From the NCBI GenBank assembly GCA_902793125.1, contig CADBCC010000001.1, forward strand, positions 62,001-126,000: a stretch of DNA of 64,000 bases, read 5' to 3'. Every line of letters begins with the position of its first letter. Within the stretch, counting starts at the first letter, position 1. Made by a program: the position numbers and the translations under genes. The notes beneath the pieces are model-generated. The model saw only the letters and a program-made list of their open reading frames with translations, made no database searches and was not told where the DNA came from. This document shows positions 1-7,851 of the stretch, in pieces. The stretch comes from an uncultured Ruminococcus sp. (GTDB lineage: Bacteria; Bacillota; Clostridia; Oscillospirales; Acutalibacteraceae).

Positions 1-479
1 GCGAATTTCATAATCTCGGAAGCCTGGATATTAATAGGCCCGACTTCAATCCATCTGTGTACGTTTCCGGGCAGGAATAGTACAACAACCAAAGTAAGAT
101 ACGCAAACCCCAAAATCAGAGGCGCGACCTTATGCAGTTTATTATAATTAAAAAACGATATTCCTATCATCGCCGCAAGTCCGATTACCGCGTAGATAAG
201 CTGACGTCTTACGTAAAAATAGCTGTCGTTAAGCTTATAGTACGCCGAGGGATAACTCGCAGAAAACATCATTATCATTCCGATAATTACAAGTACAAGA
301 ACTAAAAGCAAAAACGGTAAATCAAGCCCCATACCTCTTTCAAGAAGAGGACGGTGCACCTTTTTTTTGCGCTCAGGCTGTTGTTTTTCGGGGCGCCTGC
401 CGCGACGTCGGTTATTAACTTTTTCGTCATAAAGTTTGTTTACGTCGGCGCGACGCATTACTTCAACCTGTGGCTGCAT
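1..479 (-). CDS. ftsW: FtsW, SEDS peptidoglycan glycosyltransferase (partial, C-terminus off the left edge)
   Basis: The first 159 residues of a SEDS-family protein, the membrane glycan polymerase of the divisome that works with a class B PBP. A basic cytoplasmic N-terminus (about 50 residues, rich in Arg/Lys) leads into a hydrophobic segment followed by MMFSASYPSAYY, then further membrane helices. The family signature RWIEVGPINIQASEIMKFA lies at the truncated edge. The ATG at 479 is preceded by GAGGAG, which belongs to the terminal hairpin of the upstream intergenic repeat. It is the last visible gene of the division/wall cluster. The murD that usually lies between mraY and ftsW is absent. 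RodA/SpoVE paralogs look alike, but the cluster position favours FtsW/SpoVE. Confidence 0.93.
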   Translation of the reverse strand, partial: MQPQVEVMRRADVNKLYDEKVNNRRRGRRPEKQQPERKKKVHRPLLERGMGLDLPFLLLVLVLVIIGMIMMFSASYPSAYYKLNDSYFYVRRQLIYAVIGLAAMIGISFFNYNKLHKVAPLILGFAYLTLVVVLFLPGNVHRWIEVGPINIQASEIMKF

Positions 480-487
480 TTTTTATT

Positions 488-681
488 CTCCTCGTCAAAC
501 AGGTAGTTTCTATCTTAATTTCATATCCCCCGTTCCTTTAGTTCATTATGAAGTTTTGGATACTTGGGAAAAGTTCATCTTTGTTACTTCAATGTCAAAC
601 AGGTAGTTCCTATCTTAATTTCATATCCCCACACCATTAATTCTATATCAAGTTTTAGCGGCTTGGGGAAAGTTCATCTAT
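488..681 (-). repeat. Two tandem copies of the ~96-bp intergenic repeat, upstream of ftsW
   Basis: Read on the minus strand, copy one is 681-593 and copy two is 580-488, about 104 bp apart. Both share ATGAACTTT, an AAAAC stretch, GGGGATATGAAATTAAGATAG and ACTACCTGTTTGAC. In copy two TATCC can pair with GGATA around an inner TTCAT/ATGAA hairpin, and its 3' end, GACGAGGAG, serves as the ftsW ribosome binding site. Copy one is more diverged in the stem region. See the copies at 1776-2077, 38084-38160, 53393-53686 and 54712-54906. Confidence 0.8.
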
Positions 682-688
682 ACAATTT

Positions 689-723
689 CTAACTCTTAAC
701 TATCAGCTGTCAACTGTTATCAG
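689..723 (-). repeat. Degenerate heptanucleotide tract directly after the mraY stop
   Basis: On the minus strand, starting at the mraY stop codon, the sequence runs in 7-bp steps: TAACAGT, TGACAGC, TGATAGT, TAAGAGT, TAGAAAT. The same kind of tract follows the stop codons of pbp, proS and sigF, and each time it precedes a ~96-bp repeat array. It resembles short tandemly repeated heptamers known from other bacteria, notably cyanobacteria. Confidence 0.6.
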
Positions 724-1748
724 ACTCCAAAATACACCAAACAGAACGAGATAATTCCGAAAACAAGCGTAACCGCGCTGAAAACGGCGACAATTTTAAT
801 CTCGGACCATCCGCACATTTCAAAATGGTGGTGAATCGGGCTCATTTTAAACAGACGCTTTCCGTGGGAAAGTTTAAAATACGCAACCTGGAGCACAACG
901 GAAAACATCTCGCACAAATAAACAATTCCGAGGGGTAAAAGAAGAATCGGCATATTTACGGCGAACGCTAAAGCGCATACAATTCCGCCTAAGAACAGCG
1001 AACCCGTATCGCCCATAAACACCTTTGCGGGGTGAAAATTCCAAATCAGGAATCCCAAACATCCGCCCGCTACGGAAGCAGCCATAAATCCAACTCCCAT
1101 ATAGCTCAAAAGGCTTGAGATAAGCATAAAGAACATCGCTACAAAAAATGTAAGCGAGCCGTCAAGTCCGTCAATTCCGTCGGTAAGATTAACGGCGTTT
1201 ACAATTCCCACAATTACAATAGCGGAAATCACATAATAGAACCAACCTAAATCAACCTGGCCTACGAAGGGAATAATCGTGGTTGTGTGGTAGCCCATAA
1301 ATCCGAGCACAGCAAGGTAAGCTATAGTTACCGCGAACTGTAAAACAAGTTTCTGGATTGCGGTAAGTCCTAAGTTGCGCTTTTTAACAACCTTAATATA
1401 ATCGTCAATAAATCCGATAGCTCCGTGGCCCAGAGCGAGACCGAGGCCGGCGAAAACGAATGTCACGCAACGGCTCGGATCCTGCTGAAAGGCTCCGACA
1501 AAGCTGTTGCCGAATATACTGTAAAGAATTACGCTTACGGAAGTTACAACCGTTATTCCGACAATAAACATAATTCCGCCCATTGTGGGAGTTCCCTGTT
1601 TCTCTTTATGCCATTTCGGGCCGATTTCAAGAATAGTCTGGCCGAAATTCACTTTATGAAGAAAAGGGATCAGGAATTTTCCGATTAAGGCAGTCAGCGC
1701 GAATGACAAAAGCGCCGATAAAAAAGTCCATATTCCGAATACTGTCAT
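720..1748 (-). CDS. mraY: MraY, phospho-N-acetylmuramoyl-pentapeptide-transferase
   Basis: Transfers phospho-MurNAc-pentapeptide from UDP to undecaprenyl phosphate to make lipid I at the inner face of the membrane. At 342 residues it has family length and about ten membrane helices. The hallmark residues are present: the DD pair at 115-116 (FIDDYIK), NLTDGIDGLDG at 187-197, MGDTGS at 245-250 and the HHH motif at 306-308 (SPIHHHFE). The ATG at 1748 follows an AAAGGA. It sits between two repeat arrays instead of the usual murE/murF and murD neighbours, so it may have its own expression control. Confidence 0.97.
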   Translation of the reverse strand: MTVFGIWTFLSALLSFALTALIGKFLIPFLHKVNFGQTILEIGPKWHKEKQGTPTMGGIMFIVGITVVTSVSVILYSIFGNSFVGAFQQDPSRCVTFVFAGLGLALGHGAIGFIDDYIKVVKKRNLGLTAIQKLVLQFAVTIAYLAVLGFMGYHTTTIIPFVGQVDLGWFYYVISAIVIVGIVNAVNLTDGIDGLDGSLTFFVAMFFMLISSLLSYMGVGFMAASVAGGCLGFLIWNFHPAKVFMGDTGSLFLGGIVCALAFAVNMPILLLPLGIVYLCEMFSVVLQVAYFKLSHGKRLFKMSPIHHHFEMCGWSEIKIVAVFSAVTLVFGIISFCLVYFGV

Positions 1749-1775
1749 AACTTCAATTCATCCTTTCTTTTTTAA

Positions 1776-2077
1776 TGTCCTCGTCAAGCTTGGACGTTCC
1801 TATCTTAAATGTGATGTCCCCCGTACGTTTTAAGCTCTATCAGGTTTTGGATAGATAGGAGAGGTTCTGCTATACGGTTTATGTAATTACGAATTGCTTT
1901 ACGCATTACGAATTAACTATGTACCTCGTACGTTTATGCCCTATCAGGTTTTGGATAGATAGGAGAGGTTCTGCTATGCGGTTTATGTAATTACGAATTG
2001 CATTACGCATTACGAATTAACTATGTACCTCGTACGTTTATGCCCTATCAGTTTTTGGACAGATAGGAGTCTTCTGC
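1776..2077 (-). repeat. Three-unit repeat array (one full, two partial copies) between pbp and mraY
   Basis: Read on the minus strand, two partial units (2077-2025 and 1974-1921, 104 bp apart) are followed by a full unit (1870-1776). The full copy has CCTATCT pairing with AGATAGG as the outer stem, ATCCAAAACCTGATAG, CGTACGGGGGACATCACATT, and ends in GTCC...GACGAGGAC. The partial units keep the 5' half through CGTACG and then break into AT-rich spacers (around 1877-1918 and 1981-2020) built of 7-bp steps such as AATTCGT and AATGCGT. This 350-bp gap holds no gene. Confidence 0.8.
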
Positions 2078-2079
2078 AA

Positions 2080-2104
2080 ACCGCGAACTGACAACTGTGA
2101 ACTA
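2080..2104 (-). repeat. Heptanucleotide tract directly after the pbp stop
   Basis: On the minus strand the stop TAG is followed at once by the 7-bp steps CAGTTGT, CAGTTCG and CGGTTTG, then GCAGAAG, which opens the repeat array. It is short and degenerate; the same arrangement at three other loci is what makes it credible. Confidence 0.5.
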
Positions 2105-4354
2105 ATCGTGTACTACCGTACCACCGGAGAATTCAACGGTAACAACCGTACCCTCATCAACTTTTTCACCGGGGCTTATACTCTGAGTTTTCGAAACGGC
2201 GCTCGAGCTCGACGTTACGCCTGTGAAACTGATATTCAGTCCCGCGGAAGCCGCTATCGAGTTAACGGTAGAAACGGAATAACCTTCCAATTCGGGAACG
2301 GTAACTTTATTTTTCTTCGATTCTTTATCTGTATAGAGCACAACATTTCCGTCTACGGGAATCTTGGTTGCGGATGACGGCATCTGGGCGATAACCGTTT
2401 TACCGCTACCCTTAACGGTAGTTGTAAAGCCGTCTTTTTTAGCCGCGGATTTCGCCTTTTTAACGGAAAGTCCGACGTACGAGCCCGCAACGGTATCAAC
2501 ATATTTTTTCTCGCCGCCCGAGTAAGCCGCCTGAATCTCAAGGTAAGGAAGAACCTCGCTCATTATATTAACAAATACAGGAGCCGAAACCTGGCTTCCG
2601 TAGTAGGAAGCGCCTCGGGGCGTATCAAAGAATACAAGACACGCTACCTCGGGTTTATCCGCGGGAGCAAATCCGCAGAATGACGCGATATAGTCCTCGT
2701 ATCCGTGCTGGGACTGTCCGATTTTCTCGGAAGTACCCGTTTTACCGCCTACGCGGTAGCCCGAAATATATCCGTTATTCACGCCGCCCTTGGTTGTATT
2801 CTGTTCGAGGAAGCTGCACATCTGCTTGCTTACGTCGGTAGAAATAACCTGGCGTTTAACTGTGGTTTCAGTATTTTTAACAACATTTCCGTCGGCGTCG
2901 GTAATCTTCTGCACAACGTAGGGCTGAAGAACTTTTCCGCCGTTAGCGACAGCCGCGCAGGCTGTAACCATCTGAATCGGAGTAATCGAGAAGTTCTGTC
3001 CGAACGACGCAACCGCAAGGTCGGTCTGCGACATTGTTCCGTCCTCGTTAAAGAAGAGGTCATCCGACTCGCCGGGCAGGTCAATTCCCGTAGGCTCGGA
3101 AAATCCGAAAGCCTGGTAATATTTATAGAACTTGCTCGCGCCCACTCTCGCGCCTATATCAATAAAGGCGGGGTTGCAGGAGTTCGCGATTGCCTGGAAA
3201 AGGTTCTGGCCGCCGTGGCCCGATTTAAAGTGGCAGTGAATTGTATGGTCATAAATTGATACCGAACCGCTGCAGTAAAAATGCGAGTTCGGGTTTACAA
3301 CGCCCTCGTTTAAAGCCATTGACGCCGTACACATTTTGAATACGGAACCGGGATAATATGTATCCGCAATAGCTTTATTTCTCCACATAGCTCCGAGCGC
3401 CGCGCTTTCGGCGGTGGCGCGTTTTTTCTCGGGCAGAGCTTTAATAGAAGCGAGGTCGGTTTCCGACAAATCGTAGGGGTTGTTAAGGTCATAGCCGTCA
3501 ACCGTTACCATAGAAAGGATCGCGCCCGTATTAACATTCATTATAATACAAACGCCGCGGTTAACAACCTCGTTGTCCGCAAGACCTTTTTTCATATATT
3601 TTTCGGCTACGGACTGGATAGTTTCGTCGATTGTAAGAGTGATATTATCACCGTCTTTAGCGGCGACATTCTGCTCATACTGGAAAGGCATATCGGTCTG
3701 GTTTGCGTTGCGGGCGGTAATAATACGTCCGGGTGTGCCCGTAAGGTATTTATCGTACTGGAACTCAACGCCCTCAAGTCCCTGGTCGTCCGAACCCGTA
3801 AAGCCTATTACCGACGACGCTAAGTCGTTATACGGATAATAGCGGCGGTAATCGTCAAACAGGGTTATAACATTGCTCAGACCGTCAAATTTTTTATTTA
3901 TTTCTTCGCAAAGAGCGAGGATTTTTTCGCGTTCGTCGCTTTCAATCTTACGTTTTAAAACAACATAATATGTTTTCTGCTTAGTCTTTTTATAAACGTC
4001 CTTATATTTTAAATCAAGTATTTTAGAGAGGCGCTCGGCTACAAACTCTCTCTGCTCTTTTGTTTCCATATACGCGGGAGCTAAAACTACCTTCCACACC
4101 GACGCGCTCTGGGCAAGCACCTTGCCTTTTGCGTCGTAAATTGTTCCGCGCTTGGAGTTTACGGTTGTATCAACGAGCTGTTGTTCAACGGCTTTTTCCT
4201 GCAGATAGGTTCCCTGTACAAGCTGGAGGTACGCAAGCCTTACGCTTACCGCGCCGAAACCGATAACTAAAATCAAAAGAATCAGTATAGTTGTTCTCAT
4301 TCTGAGTACCTGGGAAATACCTTTATCCGTTCTTTTTCGTCTTTTTTTCGCCAT
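2102..4354 (-). CDS. Class B penicillin-binding protein with two PASTA domains (PBP2B/SpoVD type)
   Basis: DD-transpeptidase that cross-links septal or spore-cortex peptidoglycan with FtsW/SpoVE. The 750 residues hold a basic tail, one membrane anchor (about 21-44), a dimerisation domain beginning at the KRGTIYD motif, and the transpeptidase with SVFK (S337/K340), the SCN triad near 392 and KTGT at 538-541. Two PASTA repeats follow (about 617-676 and 683-746). Two PASTA domains resemble B. subtilis PBP2B more than SpoVD, which has one, so I assign no symbol. The ATG at 4354 is preceded by AAAGGAGAGG. It lies downstream of the FtsL-like gene. Confidence 0.93.
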   Translation of the reverse strand: MAKKRRKRTDKGISQVLRMRTTILILLILVIGFGAVSVRLAYLQLVQGTYLQEKAVEQQLVDTTVNSKRGTIYDAKGKVLAQSASVWKVVLAPAYMETKEQREFVAERLSKILDLKYKDVYKKTKQKTYYVVLKRKIESDEREKILALCEEINKKFDGLSNVITLFDDYRRYYPYNDLASSVIGFTGSDDQGLEGVEFQYDKYLTGTPGRIITARNANQTDMPFQYEQNVAAKDGDNITLTIDETIQSVAEKYMKKGLADNEVVNRGVCIIMNVNTGAILSMVTVDGYDLNNPYDLSETDLASIKALPEKKRATAESAALGAMWRNKAIADTYYPGSVFKMCTASMALNEGVVNPNSHFYCSGSVSIYDHTIHCHFKSGHGGQNLFQAIANSCNPAFIDIGARVGASKFYKYYQAFGFSEPTGIDLPGESDDLFFNEDGTMSQTDLAVASFGQNFSITPIQMVTACAAVANGGKVLQPYVVQKITDADGNVVKNTETTVKRQVISTDVSKQMCSFLEQNTTKGGVNNGYISGYRVGGKTGTSEKIGQSQHGYEDYIASFCGFAPADKPEVACLVFFDTPRGASYYGSQVSAPVFVNIMSEVLPYLEIQAAYSGGEKKYVDTVAGSYVGLSVKKAKSAAKKDGFTTTVKGSGKTVIAQMPSSATKIPVDGNVVLYTDKESKKNKVTVPELEGYSVSTVNSIAASAGLNISFTGVTSSSSAVSKTQSISPGEKVDEGTVVTVEFSGGTVVHD

Positions 4355-4400
4355 ACAACCTCTCCTTTCGTAAAGTTTTGTTCACATATAATATAGCCAA

Positions 4401-4435
4401 AATAAGAGTTAAGATTACACATCCTAACTCTTATT
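4401..4435 (-). terminator. Hairpin between the ftsL-like gene and pbp
   Basis: Perfect 11-bp arms AATAAGAGTTA / TAACTCTTATT flank a 13-nt loop, followed on the minus strand by TTTTGG. The T-run is short, so it may be an attenuator or processing site within the operon rather than a full stop. Confidence 0.5.
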
Positions 4436-4469
4436 CATTCATAACATATTTATTAAGTTAGCCCGAATG

Positions 4470-5000
4470 TTATGACCAAAGTCCTGTAATTGCGTCTATC
4501 ATTTTCTGGAAGAAGTTTTTGTTCGCGTCTCCCGCGATTTCGGCTTTATCGCCTTTCGAAAGAGATACAAACTCTTTTTGCGCGTTTTCGGCTTTGCTCA
4601 TACCAAGCTTGTCCTTAGCGAAGTTTTCGATATCGGTAGTAGAATGATTAGACTGAATGGCCATCTGGTTCTGTGTATAAGTACTCTGGGCATTATTGAG
4701 CTGCGCTCTTTTGTTAATTATCTGCTGGTTAAGCTCTGTAAGCTGAACCTGGCCGATTATAATTACGGCAACCGCGAAAGTCACCGCGAGCCCAACCGCG
4801 GAACCGATAAAAAGCTTAAAAGGATTATGCTTTCTTCTGCGGATTTTAACGATTTCGTCCTGTGGGATGGATACTACCTTATTTTTATCAGCTTGTTTAG
4901 CTGTCTTTTCAGTTTTTCTTTTCGGGAGCTTCTTAGCGGTACTGTCTTTAAATGTATTAAAGTCGTACGCGGCTCCTGTGTTATCATATGTCATTGTCAT
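4470..5000 (-). CDS. FtsL/DivIC-like septum protein
   Basis: Small bitopic protein of 176 residues: a long basic cytoplasmic part (1-60, ending KIRRRKHNPFK), one membrane helix (about 62-84), then a coiled coil rich in Gln/Asn (LTELNQQIINKRAQLNNAQ) outside. This is the FtsL/DivIC layout. The position between rsmH and the class B PBP is that of ftsL, which recruits the PBP-FtsW pair. Sequence identity in this family is low, so the call rests on topology and synteny. The ATG at 5000 follows TTGAGGT; a second in-frame ATG lies two codons downstream. An AT-rich 250-bp gap without a gene separates it from rsmH. Confidence 0.8.
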   Translation of the reverse strand: MTMTYDNTGAAYDFNTFKDSTAKKLPKRKTEKTAKQADKNKVVSIPQDEIVKIRRRKHNPFKLFIGSAVGLAVTFAVAVIIIGQVQLTELNQQIINKRAQLNNAQSTYTQNQMAIQSNHSTTDIENFAKDKLGMSKAENAQKEFVSLSKGDKAEIAGDANKNFFQKMIDAITGLWS

Positions 5001-5251
5001 AATTTTACCTCAACGGTTATCTATCATACACCAAAAATATAGTCTTATAATTCTATAATCTAAAATAATTACAGTTTTTTAATTTTTCTTTAATTCATAT
5101 ACGGAAATATCTTACAATGTTTTTATATTCTTATGGAGAATAATACAGAATATTGTGATTATTTGCCGGATTCGACACAACTTATTGTGTTTTTTAGTTT
5201 TTACATTTCTGTTATATTTTACTACAGATTGTAACGAATGTCTACCCTATA

Positions 5252-6187
5252 TCAAGAATTTTCAAGTATTTTTTCACAAATTCTTAGTTTTGCACTCCTC
5301 GAGCGCGGATTTGTGGATAATTCTTGTGAATTTGCTACAATGGGTTTGCGTGTAACGGGTTTTGCCTTGGGTTTATTACCGCAAACACACACCGGAAAAT
5401 CCTTCGGGCAGGTGCATCCCTGATACCAGGAAGTCATTTTTTTCTTTACAATACGGTCTTCAAGCGAGTGGAAAGTTATTACAGCGAGCCTTCCGCCCTT
5501 GCAAAGCAGCTCAAAAGCCTCGTCAAGACCTTTTTCCAAAGCGTCGAGTTCGCCGTTGACCTCAATTCTAAGCGCCTGAAATGTTTTTCTTGCGGGATGT
5601 CCGGCTCTGCGGACGCGTTCGGGAACGCTGTTCCTTATAATATCGGCTAACTCAAAAGTGGTTTCAATCGGTTTTTCTTCGCGATATTTTACAATCGCCT
5701 TCGAAATTGAGTCGGCGTATTTTTCCTCGCCGTAGGTGTAAATAATCTTAGAGAGCTCTTTTTGGGAAAGATTATTAACCAGATCCGCCGCGCTTGCGCC
5801 CGACTGCGACATTCTCATATCGAGCGGCGCGTCCTCGTGAAAGGAAAATCCGCGTTCGGCGGTATCAAGCTGGTGCGACGAAACGCCGATATCGAGCAGC
5901 ACACCGTCGACCTGGCGTATTCCTCTTTGAAGAAGCAGGCTTTTCATATCGGAATAGTTGCCTTTAATTACTATTGAGTTTTCGTTTTCCTTAAACCTCT
6001 GCCTAACTGTTTCTATAGCGTCGGGATCCCGATCAATTGAAATAAGTTTTCCTGTTTTAAGTTTTTTTAGAATTTGCGAGGAATGTCCTCCGCCTCCGGC
6101 TGTACCGTCGACGTAAATACCGTTCGGGCGAATATTAAGACCGTCGATAGTTTCGTTAAGCAGTACGGGAATGTGAGAAAATTCCAT
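5252..6187 (-). CDS. rsmH: RsmH, 16S rRNA m4C1402 methyltransferase
   Basis: SAM-dependent methyltransferase that N4-methylates C1402 of 16S rRNA (formerly MraW). The 311 residues start with FSHIPVLLNET, carry the glycine-rich SAM loop VDGTAGGGGHS (27-37), FSFHEDAPLDMRM, and the late FHSLEDR motif. The C-terminal NPRSRSAKLR is typical. The ATG at 6187 lies 9 bp after mraZ ends and follows AGGAGTATG, so it is cotranscribed with mraZ. Confidence 0.97.
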   Translation of the reverse strand: MEFSHIPVLLNETIDGLNIRPNGIYVDGTAGGGGHSSQILKKLKTGKLISIDRDPDAIETVRQRFKENENSIVIKGNYSDMKSLLLQRGIRQVDGVLLDIGVSSHQLDTAERGFSFHEDAPLDMRMSQSGASAADLVNNLSQKELSKIIYTYGEEKYADSISKAIVKYREEKPIETTFELADIIRNSVPERVRRAGHPARKTFQALRIEVNGELDALEKGLDEAFELLCKGGRLAVITFHSLEDRIVKKKMTSWYQGCTCPKDFPVCVCGNKPKAKPVTRKPIVANSQELSTNPRSRSAKLRICEKILENS

Positions 6188-6196
6188 ACATACTCC

Positions 6197-6613
6197 TTAC
6201 AGATTCAAAAGCTCTAAAGCCGCTTCAACGTTTTCTTCGTTCTGAGCGAGCATTTCGTTGAACTTATCTTCGTTCCATATTTCAATTCGGTTATCCATAC
6301 CGACTACGGTGGCTGACTTTTCAAGCCCCGCCGCTTTCCTCAGATTCGCAGGGATAGAAACCCTCCCCTGCGAATTCGGAGAAACTTCCACAGCGGTCGC
6401 AATAATCTTGTATTGCATGCTCAGCGCCATACGCGCGGGCATTTCCTTAATATTTTTTCTTAAACCTTCAAATTCGGGGATAGAGAGCACCTGTACGCAG
6501 TCAAAAAAGCCTTTAGCTATTATAAAGGTTTCTCCTAACTCTTCCCTGAAGCGAGCCGGCAAAACGATTCTGCCCTTGGAGTCGATGTTGTGTGTAGTTG
6601 TCCCGGTGAACAT
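6197..6613 (-). CDS. mraZ: MraZ, transcriptional regulator of the division cluster
   Basis: DNA-binding ring-forming protein made of two SpoVT/AbrB-like halves, each with the SKGRI / SQGRV motif. It represses its own dcw operon. I take the ATG at 6613 (138 residues, starting MFTGTTTHNIDSKGR) because it is preceded by AAAGGAGGTGG at ideal spacing and matches the family start. A 20-residue upstream extension to 6673 lacks a site. A consensus promoter and three 10-bp-spaced TGNCN boxes lie just upstream. Confidence 0.95.
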   Translation of the reverse strand: MFTGTTTHNIDSKGRIVLPARFREELGETFIIAKGFFDCVQVLSIPEFEGLRKNIKEMPARMALSMQYKIIATAVEVSPNSQGRVSIPANLRKAAGLEKSATVVGMDNRIEIWNEDKFNEMLAQNEENVEAALELLNL

Positions 6614-6667
6614 TTTGCCACCTCCTTTTAATACTTTGCACCTTAATGTCACAAAATAAGCGTTTAA

Positions 6668-6692
6668 AGCCACTTTATGACACTAATTGCCA
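6668..6692 (-). promoter_or_regulatory. Candidate MraZ operator (three boxes at 10-bp period)
   Basis: On the minus strand TGGCA, TGTCA and TGGCT start exactly 10 bp apart, between the -10 element and the mraZ gene. Known MraZ operators are tandem TGGGN boxes with 5-bp spacers; these are near matches with the same spacing and position. Confidence 0.6.
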
Positions 6693-6703
6693 CCGTTGTA
6701 ATT

Positions 6704-6732
6704 ATTATACCCTATGTTATACGAAATTGCAA
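6704..6732 (-). promoter_or_regulatory. mraZ operon promoter
   Basis: On the minus strand TTGCAA (6732-6727), a 17-bp spacer and TATAAT (6709-6704). It lies 90 bp upstream of the mraZ start, immediately before the candidate MraZ boxes. Confidence 0.8.
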
Positions 6733-7009
6733 GAAAAAAGTTACAGCAATTTTACCAAACATCCGACATCATTTTTTAGCAATTTAGACAAAAACAGGCA
6801 TAATGCCTCATAATAAGACACTACGCCTGTTAGCTGTGTGTATTTGTCACTTTTACACCTGTTAAAAATCAGCAGGTTTTAGGGGTTAGAAAAAATCTTA
6901 CCGCTTGCCATTTAGTTCTCGGTAATTCTTTATTCAACATGATGAATATCATTTTGCCAGCGAAATTTTATAACAGACTAATTTAAAGCAAATACTTATT
7001 TATACCTGC

Positions 7010-7038
7010 TTTACAAGCGCTATAAATAATGATATTAT
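7010..7038 (+). promoter_or_regulatory. Promoter of the T5orf172/DUF4357 gene
   Basis: TTTACA, a 17-bp spacer, TATTAT; 57 bp before the start codon. The rest of the 480-bp gap (6614-7094) holds the mraZ promoter and AT-rich sequence with short inverted repeats such as AGGCAT-A-ATGCCT; I see no gene in it. Confidence 0.6.
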
Positions 7039-7094
7039 AAAACATATCTACGAAGACTTTTACAGTTTATAGAGAATAATGTTGAGGTGTAAAT

Positions 7095-7772
7095 ATGGCA
7101 AAAGGCATAATTTACTGTATGACCACAATTGTACCCGGTCTTGTGAAAATAGGTAAAACCGGAATCAATAATTTTGAACAAAGAATGTACCATTTAGAAC
7201 GTAATGGATACGTTAATGTAGTCGGTTTAAAACGCCGATTCGCTATTGCTGTTGAGGACTATGATGAAAAAGAAGCACTCCTTCACGATATTTTTAGCAA
7301 GAGTAATATTGAAAATACAGAATTATTTGCAATAGATATTGACCTTGTAGTGCAGCTATTATCTTCATTTGAAGGAAATCAGGTTTATCCGGAAACCATC
7401 ACTAAAGAAGAAGTTTTTGATACCGCTACAGACGAACGAACTAACGCTAATGCTGTAAATAAATATCCCATTCCTAATGGAACGTATTACCTAAACGAAA
7501 AAGCTAAAGGGTTTGGTATCGTAAAAGCTACTATGGATATTAACGAAAAAAGTTTCATTGTCAAAAAAGGCAGCCGCTGTTTGCCTTGTGAACAGGATTG
7601 GATGCCGGAAGCTCGAAAAAACGCTATCATAAAGGATGGGTTCCTTAATGAAGATATCGAGTGCCGTTCTCCCTCTACCGCCGGTTGGGTAGTTTTGGGA
7701 CACGCCAATAACGGTTGGAAAATTTGGAAAAATAATAACGGTGAACCCATTGATATTTATCGAAAAAAATAA
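7095..7772 (+). CDS. T5orf172 (GIY-YIG-like) / DUF4357 protein
   Basis: The 225-residue protein begins with a T5orf172/Mug113-type domain of the GIY-YIG nuclease superfamily (IIYCMTTIVPGLVKIGKTG at residues 5-23, then the R-x-L/E segment and a paired alpha-helical part to about 95). It ends with a DUF4357-like module (about 140-222: SPSTAGWVVLGHANNGWKIW). The fusion is known from phage-like and restriction-associated proteins and is presumed to act on nucleic acid; no substrate can be named. It stands alone between opposed operons, with its own promoter, an AGGTG ribosome binding site and a terminator. It may be a horizontally acquired morphon. Confidence 0.78.
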   Translation: MAKGIIYCMTTIVPGLVKIGKTGINNFEQRMYHLERNGYVNVVGLKRRFAIAVEDYDEKEALLHDIFSKSNIENTELFAIDIDLVVQLLSSFEGNQVYPETITKEEVFDTATDERTNANAVNKYPIPNGTYYLNEKAKGFGIVKATMDINEKSFIVKKGSRCLPCEQDWMPEARKNAIIKDGFLNEDIECRSPSTAGWVVLGHANNGWKIWKNNNGEPIDIYRKK

Positions 7773-7787
7773 ATAACATACGTAATA

Positions 7788-7817
7788 ATTAAGAGGCTCC
7801 CAAGGGAGCCTCTTAAT
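7788..7817. terminator. Bidirectional terminator between convergent genes
   Basis: Perfect 14-bp arms (ATTAAGAGGCTCCC and its complement) with a 2-base apex between the T5orf172 gene and the coiled-coil gene. Either strand gives a strong GC-centred hairpin followed by AT-rich sequence. Confidence 0.8.
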
Positions 7818-7851
7818 CTATTCCGAAAATCATAATATTAACTTTTCTTTA

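Noticed and set aside
2705-3259. 184-codon plus-strand ORF
   Set aside because: It is the antisense shadow of the penicillin-binding protein gene, with no ribosome binding site or family match.
5188-5211. Plus-strand terminator (ACACAA-CTTA-TTGTGT plus T-run) hinting at a small RNA between rsmH and ftsL
   Set aside because: The stem is only six AT-rich pairs and no clear promoter or product lies upstream on that strand.
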